Shown here: positions 56,050 through 64,000 of the stretch, in pieces
How positions within the stretch are numbered: position 1 is the stretch's first letter
Layout of the letters: the number at the start of each line of letters is the position of its first letter
Source of the DNA: Plasmopara viticola
Lineage: Eukaryota; Oomycota; Peronosporomycetes; Peronosporales; Peronosporaceae
Assembly (NCBI GenBank): GCA_001695595.3
Contig: MBPM02000072.1
Span: 310,001 to 374,000 of the forward strand
Direction: 5' to 3'
DNA: 64,000 bases
Notes under the pieces: generated by a model
What the model saw: the letters and a program-made list of their open reading frames with translations, nothing else
Database searches by the model: none
What the model was told of the DNA's origin: nothing
Position numbers and translations under genes: made by a program

Positions 56050-58280
56050 TTTGCAGAGTGGCCAAGAATGTTATGATGCACTCGTCACTGACTCTTTGTA
56101 TTCGAAAGCCGGCTTGTTCATATCATTGTCGAACTTTGCAACGGTGCCTGCACAAACACTCACTTTTAAAAAGGATGCGTTCCTTGACAATGTACATTAC
56201 TAAGTGCACTAGATTTCGTAGGAGGATAATATCAAATCCAAATGGGTAAGCTATATATTATTCTTACGGCAATGAAAAAGGAGATCATTTACAGATACCT
56301 GCCTTGTTTTTGCCAAAGCCGTTGGCGTTGCTTGCGTCGCTTCTATCTATGCATTGAATGCACGCTACTGCGACGTGATGAGGACGTCTAAAGTGAGTCA
56401 CTTAGCTTATAGCTGCCAGACAATTTCCTCCGTTTATGGCAAGGAGTTATTTGTCTTAAAATATGCGCTAGTAAAATTCCGACTGCGTCCGCTGAGCTCA
56501 GCATTACTGTCTTAGTTAATTAAAAAACTTTCTTAAGTATGATTAAAGTCTGCTGAGCAAAGACATGTTAAAATTCCAACAGTGCAGCTCAACATACTAT
56601 CTAAGAATGTTTATACGAGTGATACATCACAAAAGTATGCTTTTGTACTGACACACAATGGGATTTTCTGGAGCCTTATTTGCACGAACGGCGCTTTGGC
56701 GGGCATACGCATCCTTGGGGTTGGCGAAAATCCACCTAACTTGTCCTAACGAATGACGAGAAGGTTGTAAATTTTTGCGGAATATAACCAACGTGTTATA
56801 TTAATACGCGCAGGCTAAATAAGTTGGCCTACATCATTAAGACCGAAATTCTACCAACAAAAAAAGGTTTCAGGCATTTAAAGCAGACATCAATCAAGAG
56901 ACTTCAGTGCGACTCTTCATCGCGGTCAAAGATGTCAAAATCGAGTGACCAACCCCTCGACAGCAATTGTAGATAATACTAAGTAATTGTTCCGCTACAG
57001 GATTTGTCTGATAATTCAGCCTAAGCTAATGGTTTTAACGACGAACACTAGACGTACAGCATGCTCTTAGATGCACGTCATAGTATATGTAGCAGTCATA
57101 TTTGACTGAGAGAAAACTTTTGTTTTTCTTACGTGCTGACCGAGAAGGATGGTGGATTTGGCATCACTTCCGGCCAATCGTTGGCAAGAAACAATCAAGG
57201 CTGCACATTAATACATATGTTTTAAGCCATGGCCTTCAATACACGATGTGGTTGCATTGGGATACCGTGGTGTAACACTGTGTTTTAGCAAACGCTGTTT
57301 CGACATTTTGAACTCTTTTCTCGCATGCCAACAGCAGACTATCTACGAACAGATGGTCGAACAACAGGGTTGACCATATGCTCGAACACTACGCAGTAGA
57401 TACACCGAGGTGCTACATGTGCAGTTATATAAACTAATGATGGTGCGTTTGCATTTAAAATTGCGGTTTACGCATCTTTGCAGTTTGGACATTTTGCATG
57501 AACAGGTTGAGATATTATAGCGGTTTGCTGCTATTTAAAGCACAATTGCTTTTGAGTTAATACAATAAAGGAGCGGAATGCCATATACTTCCCAGTTTAT
57601 TATTATAAAGTAATTTAATTTCTAATATCGGAGTTGCTTGAGCTCAAACAGCAGGGCAAGGAATGCGAAATCATTCGCATACGCTGACAAAAAGATCTAT
57701 ACGATAATCCAGAAGTGAGTATCGTAAAAAGCTTATTTTTTCAAGAAATTAGCATTGTCAAAACGAAATACCTACCGAAAGAAATGGTAACAGTAATTTT
57801 AACAAAGAAAGTGAAATATCCTTCACTGAATATTCATAAAAGTATTGGTTGGCATACTCCTTTGACCTTCAACTACATCCAACATTTGTGTCAAAAAGGT
57901 GTTCTGGTACTCAGGACTCCAGAACTCCTTTTCGTCGTGCGTTGTGCCCAGCACCTCTTCAAAGCGTTGTTTCTGCTCTTGACTATGTTAGTAAGACACT
58001 TATAAGTGGTCATTTGGTGGTTGATACATATTACAGCCACCGTCGAATTGACCATGAGTCTGCAGCTGACAATCCATTGTCATTAAATGAGAGAAGCCAG
58101 GCAGGCCCATGGAAACGAATGACCACCCAACTCAGCTCAGTACCTCGTGATGACATGGCGGCATTTCATACAGCCTCCAAGCTCACGATCACATCACCAA
58201 AGAACCATAATTGCTGTAAGGTGAAGTTTCAAAAAAAACCGTGGACAGTTCACCAGAGCCGAGCACAAGAGTGATGCCGA
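56050..58280 (+). pseudogene. pol: Decayed Ty3/gypsy pol, copy 1
   Basis: Three traces lie in the right order and spacing. 56057-56190 reads LSNFATVPAQTLTFKKDAF, like the connection between reverse transcriptase and RNase H. 56429-56487 reads SVYGKELFVLKYALVKFRL, the RNase H tether motif. About 57850-58000 reads AYSFDLQLHPTF, like the segment after integrase before the chromodomain. The integrase core between them is not recognisable. The 141-codon frame 57849-58274 covers the tail and is the longest open piece. Confidence 0.55.
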
Positions 58281-61200
58281 GCGATACATTTAGTCGTGCA
58301 AGAGCTGATGCTCCTGCGATGATGGCACATGAACGTGGAAGACGAGGTCTCTTCGTCGCTTCTTTTCGATCAAGTCTCGCGACACTTTTATGCGGAGTAC
58401 GTTGTAAAATAAAGGCACTTTTACGGGTTCTGTAGGCTTGTAAAGGAGTATCGCATTTCTTTTGATTTTTAAAACCGTTGGCCTGCCACAGCACATACTT
58501 ATAAAAGCCCTTCCAATCTTAATGTAAAAGCTACAAGCTTTTTTGCGCAAATTGCTGTCTATTCGTCGCACGTTGAGATGTAGTAGGAGTGACTTCATAT
58601 CCGCGCTAAAAGCTTACGCTCCTGGTAGTCGGCTTGGCAGTGAGCCAGAGCCGAGACAGTTAAAAGGTGAGCAGATCAAGTGAGTAGAATGCACACTGAG
58701 CTTACGAAAATCAACAACCGCGTTTAAGGCATCTGGTGTTTGGTTGCTGTACTTTAGAGGCTCATTCAGGTTTTTCAACTAAAATGTGGCGACGACAGTG
58801 GTCACTGATCCAGCTGCACTTGTCTTCTGTCTCCTTACTACGATTAGTAATAGTTTTGAACAGGGTTAAACGCGAAGACAAATTCTGCGTGGCAAAAAAA
58901 ACACCACTAACAGATGTTTTGTGGGGAATTGCCGCTGGAAAACCCTCGTAGCGTGCGAAGAAGAAAGTCGTACCTCTCGATACGATGGCCTGCTTCAAAA
59001 TGCCCGTCCGAGAAGTTTTTTTTGGTGTCGGATTTGTTGTCCAACGAGTTAATGAACTTCTCACGATACAGTAAAATGCGTCGTTAACCGACATTGGGTG
59101 AGCGGCATAGCATTCTTCTCACTGCGTTCGTTACCATGGTCTCTAGAATTGCCCGAGGAACGCATCAAATTGTTGTGTTTGCCTTCTCTCACTTCCTTCT
59201 GGCCTTCAACTTGGTGGTTTTAATGGTCTTTGCTTCTTAACACCATGATTTTCTCTGTCATTTTGATTTATGGCTCTTGCAAGACCCATATATTAGACTA
59301 TAAGTCTAACATCTCTGGACGACGAGACTTTTTTCTACAGCACTGCCAGCAATTCGACAGTTCTGCGTAGTTAGAACGCGCGCCTAGACAATTTCCTTCT
59401 TACTAATTTATTTGTAGACATCTTCGGGCGAGATAAAAAGGCAAGAGGTACCGTAGTATTCGGCAAACACGTGTTCGGCCCTTCGCCTACGCTGTAGAGC
59501 CTAGCTTGCCTCAGCATTAAAGATCTAATCTTTGCGGTAGGTACCGCAAAATGGATGATGTTGCTTCAGGTTCAGCCTTATGGACTAAGGCCGGGGTTTG
59601 AACAGTCAATTGGAACAACATACTCGATGGTTGACTGGCAATCGTTAATTAGCTCGTCCGCTTTGTAGTCTTCTTTCTAGCCTCTTTAATCAAATTAATG
59701 ACCATCCTGACTCCGTATAACGTCAAAGTGTATTGGATACAATAATCCCTCTCCTTTTCAATGTAATCCAAGTCTTTGTAAATGGACATTATAGGCAGTC
59801 CAGCTTTTGTATCTGTAAATCATAATATTCTGCAACACGTACCTCGCTTACATCATTAGTATCAAAAGAATGTGAGTAAGTATTTGAAATTTTCTAGCCC
59901 ATCCTCATATGGTTTAACTTTGTGTTAGGCACCAGACGCCATCATGGAATAAAAGGCCTACTTTCTTACGCTACTCGTGTGCTGATAAATGAAATTCTGC
60001 AAATTCAAAAAAAAGCATTTTTTATACTTGTATATAATATTTGAGGGACGAAAAGCAGCACAAAAGGTTGTGTCACGAAGATATATTTAAGAATTGGCAC
60101 ATCTGTCATTAATGTCATAATCATCGCCCGCTTTTTATGCAAGAATTCTTGTTGTCCAACCTTGTCTGCCAAAACGTCGTATTTTTGCTTAAGTAGTACC
60201 GGGTTGATTTCGGTATCTTTTCATACGTACTGCTATATAACGTAAAGGCAGTAGTCTCTGTCTTGGGACACTCGTCAGTTTATACGCTGCATCATCAAAA
60301 TAGTCGGCGCAACACCTAATGCCTGACTACGCTAAATATACTTATCTGCTATTGTGGACCTCTTTTTCTCATTTAACCAGACAGTACACTCGACATGAGC
60401 GACATCACTGCTTTTGCAGGAAACTGTTACCTGAAGCCGAGATATTATATTGCCTGCTGCTGTTTTGCTTAAGCGAAATTCGTTGGCTCCTGGAGCACGA
60501 CAGGCACCTAATTCGTACATGCACCGGTACACATTATTGAAGGGTATCACACTAAATTTAGTCTGTCAAAATTGCAAGTGGGCACAAGGAACTATAGGTG
60601 AGGTCAAAGGAATTATATAGTGTTGAATGAGCTTACCTTTAAATTGCAGTCGATTGCACGCGTCGATTTTCTAGAGAACAGGAATAGTGACCACTCGTCA
60701 GTAAGAGATCGTATGTCTTTCTATACGCTGTCTCCGTCTTTTGTGCTGTGCTACCCCTTCAAAGCATGAAAGGACCTAGCCGTAATCCAATGGCTACGCA
60801 GGTAGATTGTTTACCTGAACTGTCGCTTAGGTCTCAAGATGGATCAAGCCAATTATCTGGATCAGTCGGATGCGCGTCCACCATCAATAAAGTACTCAGA
60901 TGTGGCGTCTTAGGAAAGCTCTTATATAATTTCACCGGATAAAGGTGTTAAGCATGAAACAAACCTCATACTTGGCACGGAAGCACTGTGTCACAACGCA
61001 AAGATCACTACGTAGAGAGCAGTGGTGCGTTCTTTGTCAGATAGCAAAAACTGGCCTTGTGTAGGAGTCAAAATATTTTTCTTTGTGACCGACTTCCTGT
61101 GCACAAGAGCCAAGCAGAAAGGCTTATGCTTGTAACAAGCTGAGCGGTGCTGCAGCACTTGCACAACCATCCGCCCAAGGCAAGTCGTTTCACTTAACCA

Positions 61201-61940
61201 AATGCACCAATGTACGTGGAACAAGGCCCTAAATCTGTTAGGTGAATAATATCAAGTACGAGCGCGGGAGCTGTATCGACGCCTTGCGGCGATTTATGTG
61301 CCTAGCGTTATGCTATGAAAGCGATCTGTCATGCGACAAGAGCTGCTAGATACTTAATCGCTTAGTGTCATAGCAATGTCATCAATTTCTCAAACAAATT
61401 CTGACTACATTTTGTCCATAGCTTGACTCAAAAAGATTGATTGGCGCTGAAACACCATTTAGACCACATGATACAAGTGATTATGGTCATGGGGACGTTA
61501 TGCCGGCATCGACAAATAGCAATTTGCAGCAGAGGCAATTCAAGTCCCGAAACGCTTTGTAAGCAACAAAAAAGCTCGGGTAGACATTAAGGAAGTAAAT
61601 GTTGTCGCAGCTTAGCCTACAGCTCGTTGTATAGAAAATTCAGGATGTTGTTATACATACTCAGCCAATTGTTTGCATAAATACAGTGCTTATAATGCGG
61701 GTCTCGCAAAAGTTTCGCGTTCTTAAAATGAAAGACATTAAATGGTGCTGGGATGGACTGCACGAGTACAAATGATGTTCTTTATCACGTAGATAGATTT
61801 TTCAGTATCGTTCCGTACCGACTATACCGAACCGTGAAACTCCGTTTACCATCGCTTGTTACGCTTTCATCTAAGCTCCTGGCTACGATTGTTTTTTTTT
61901 GTTGAAGAGAGCGAGAGCGAGAAAGTTATCTCTTTTCAGC
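58281..61940. other. Gene-poor repeat-type DNA
   Basis: No confident gene. Open frames such as 58762-59094 (minus, 110 codons) and 58290-58598 (minus, 102 codons) have no motif. Some of this is probably the 5' part of the gypsy element that follows. Confidence 0.4.
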
Positions 61941-62990
61941 TCAAACAGTCGAATGAATTTTTTTTGTTCTTAACAAGGGGTCGCTTGACATGGAGTACGT
62001 CATGGTAAAGCTTTTATCGCATTGTGTGGGTTTTAAGTTATTTGTATTTTATTCAGACCGTGCACCTCTAATATCGGTGGTAAATACGCCTCATTTGTCC
62101 CACATAGTGGCAGGATGATCGGTATTTTTTGCAAGTTGCAACATTTGAGTTAAAACTAAGCCCGACAATCTGAAATTTTTTGCCAATTAGCTTCCGCGCT
62201 GGCCATCAGCTGAGTCCAAGCTCAATTGATGAGCATATTCGTCAGACATGAAAGAACAGATGCCTATATAAAGTCTATATCGCGGCTTTTTATCGCAAAA
62301 ATAGATGCCAAAGTCGGGTAATTAATCACTTATCAGCAACTGCAGCTCATTGCCATGAAAACAATTTGGGAAACTATACAATATGCGGGATATAGCAGAT
62401 CCCGAGAAATAATGTGCTTTTCATTCTCCACTTGGCGGCTTCTAAGTCCGAGGAAAAATGTATCTCATGAACTCTACAACAGATTGATAGTCCTCTATGT
62501 AAAGCAGCATGACCAAGTATGTGAGAAGCCGACGGAACTGCCAAAAATTTTGAGAAAATTGCGGCTTACATATGACTTATTTAGAAAACCTTCAATACTG
62601 GCGAGCGTTGAAGTCCATAGGTCTTGATCCTTTCTTAGATTTGACAGAAAGAGGTGTTCGTGTCTCACTCAAGGAATAGGATGCATTCAACACCTTCTTT
62701 GCCGCCGATACTGTTATGAGATACAACTATTAAAGTATTCTATTAGAAACAGTGATGAAGGATAGAAACGCGTGGTTTACTTCTCGGTTTTTACAAACGC
62801 TCTACTAGACCCTCATTGCTGGTGTATGCAGTAGACCGATTTTAGACAAAACGTCAGACGGAAAGGGTAATCTGAGCGTTGAAGCACACACTTTGTAATG
62901 CACATGTCGATAAGCTTGCAATGGCAAAATTTGCATACAACAATGCGACTAACGCATTAATGGGCCATACACGCTTTTAATTAAATAGAC
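61941..62990 (+). pseudogene. pol: Decayed Ty3/gypsy pol, copy 2 (RNase H and integrase)
   Basis: 62041-62190 reads SDRAPLISVVNTPHLSHIVAG, then a TGA where a Trp is expected, then VKTKPDNLKFFAN: the RNase H end of Ty3/gypsy pol. 62752-62815 reads MKDRNAWFTSRFLQTLY, and 62855-62980 reads QTERVI, a stop, then MAKFAYNNATNALMGHTRF: the integrase core and its catalytic-Glu region. Stops and frame changes make it non-functional. Order and strand agree with one element. Confidence 0.75.
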
Positions 62991-64000
62991 TGAAGGAGTA
63001 AAGCTCCGCTAGCTATTAAAGTACAAATGCGTTGGAATCAGTGCCAAAGACTTTTTCTTCCTTCTATTAATGCAAAACTATATTTTTTTAAAAAAAATCT
63101 TAGAGAAAGTTCAAGCGTGTTTGTTAAATGTCACCAAATGCGAGATACCGCTGGAAAGGCAAATTTTGCAAATTCAAACAAGATAAAACATCGGTTCATT
63201 GAACTTCTCTTAGTCCTAAAGAGGCCCGGATTCGCGTACACTATCGCTCTTTCTACGACAGTGTCTTTATGTGGAGCGTTTTGAAAAGTATTTTAACCCC
63301 CAGGATCACAAAGTTCAGGTAAGTGTTAGGAATTCTCCAGCATCCTTGCTCAATATTCGGCGGCCAATAGCGACCATACTTAAAACCATATCGGCAATAC
63401 ATAGGGCTGTGCGATCTGAGCGGTTGAACAAGCCTGGAAGTCACCCGAAATGGAAGAAAATTGTTGCGCAAATAGAAATTATAGCGCTAAGTCGCGCGGC
63501 CCGTCAGTTTAGGAGTAAAGCTCCCGGATCAAATGCCTTTCGGGAGCCCAACCATTCCTGAAGATCTTCATTGCTCCAGGGTCGCCACATTTAATCCTTG
63601 CACTTACAGGCAAATACGACCCCAATAGCAATTTCAATTGCGCACACAAGGGTGTGTACAAACTGCTGTTATCACGAAGAGGCCAGATGCCAGCGATAGT
63701 TGCCTCCTCAGATATTTGTTGATTAACTAGGCTTTCGAAAGATTCTTATATAGCCCGTATTTACGCAAATAATACTTCGCTGTTCTCCAAAAGGCTTTGG
63801 GAAGTGGCACTGCTTTCACGCATCCCAAAATAGGTGTGGTTTCTAATTTCAATACAGCTTTCTGCGGTCCGAACGAACGGGCACCTCTAGCTAAGGCTTA
63901 AAATCTACAATTAGATCTACCCAATCTCGATACTACTATGCAGCTGAACCGAGACACTTCCACCATACCTTGACGCATAAGCAAGCTTCTCCAGAACGAA
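62991..64000. other. Right end of the window, no gene recognised
   Basis: Short open frames only (63271-63561, 96 codons, plus strand, basic). It may include the 3' end of the gypsy element, but no LTR pair is visible in the window. Confidence 0.4.

Noticed and set aside
56058..56400. A multi-exon host gene with a GTAAGC...TTACAG intron near 56245-56294
   Set aside because: The peptide pieces and the following SVYGKELFVLKYALVKFRL fit Ty3/gypsy pol, and the frames contain stops; splice-like sites are expected by chance.
1..64000. CRISPR arrays, bacterial operons, rRNA genes
   Set aside because: No regularly spaced repeats, ribosome-binding-site-led operons or rRNA-like stretches were seen; introns and element types are eukaryotic.

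Overview
The window looks like nuclear DNA of a plant-associated oomycete (Peronosporales-type: Phytophthora or a downy mildew). The reasons are two Crinkler-type effector relics with an LYLAK motif, a CCT-motif regulator, very short GT-AG introns of about 62-83 nt, and a compact host-gene island surrounded by AT-rich, transposon-filled DNA. No species is claimed.

Layout. 1-2.0 kb: gene-free, with fragments that also occur upstream of the CCT gene. 2.0-6.56 kb: an almost complete Ty1/copia retrotransposon on the minus strand. Its pol frame is broken by only three in-frame stops. It lies between two direct copies of a 191-bp sequence. 6.74-21.19 kb: a composite structure. Two arms of about 2.2 kb in inverted orientation each carry a broken Crinkler (CRN) gene. 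They flank a core of about 10 kb of decayed virus-like genes, including a recognisable D5/SF3-type primase-helicase. 22.4-35.2 kb: the host-gene island, with a CCT-motif protein (one intron), a two-CCCH-finger DEDDh 3'-5' exonuclease (three introns), a large LRR protein, a NEK-like kinase (one intron), and a WW-domain/cyclin fusion. The last four are packed tail-to-tail, head-to-head and tail-to-tail with gaps of about 200-320 bp. 36.3-38.95 kb: a possible dead secreted protein and a degraded gene of unknown family. 38.8-44.26 kb: a near-perfect inverted repeat (arms about 2.45 kb, spacer 550 bp). 46.47-47.09 kb: a four-exon LTO1/ORAOV1 homologue with no long ORF to reveal it. 47.5-51.65 kb: a decayed duplicate of the LRR gene, itself interrupted by a tRNA-derived SINE with 14-bp target duplications. 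52.77-53.12 kb: a GC-rich short retroelement with an AATAC-repeat tail. 53-64 kb: mostly decayed Ty3/gypsy pol.

How the parts relate. The living genes are housekeeping or regulatory: RNA end processing, kinase and cyclin signalling, ribosome/Fe-S related LTO1, and transcription. The rest records duplication and decay: retroelements, a virus-like block bracketed by effector genes, and segmental inverted or dispersed duplications. The CRN-virus-CRN composite is the most unusual feature. It could be an endogenous DNA virus or Maverick-like element whose long inverted ends carry an effector gene, or a chance capture between two inverted CRN copies. All identifications rest on reading the sequence and translations by eye; no database search was run.
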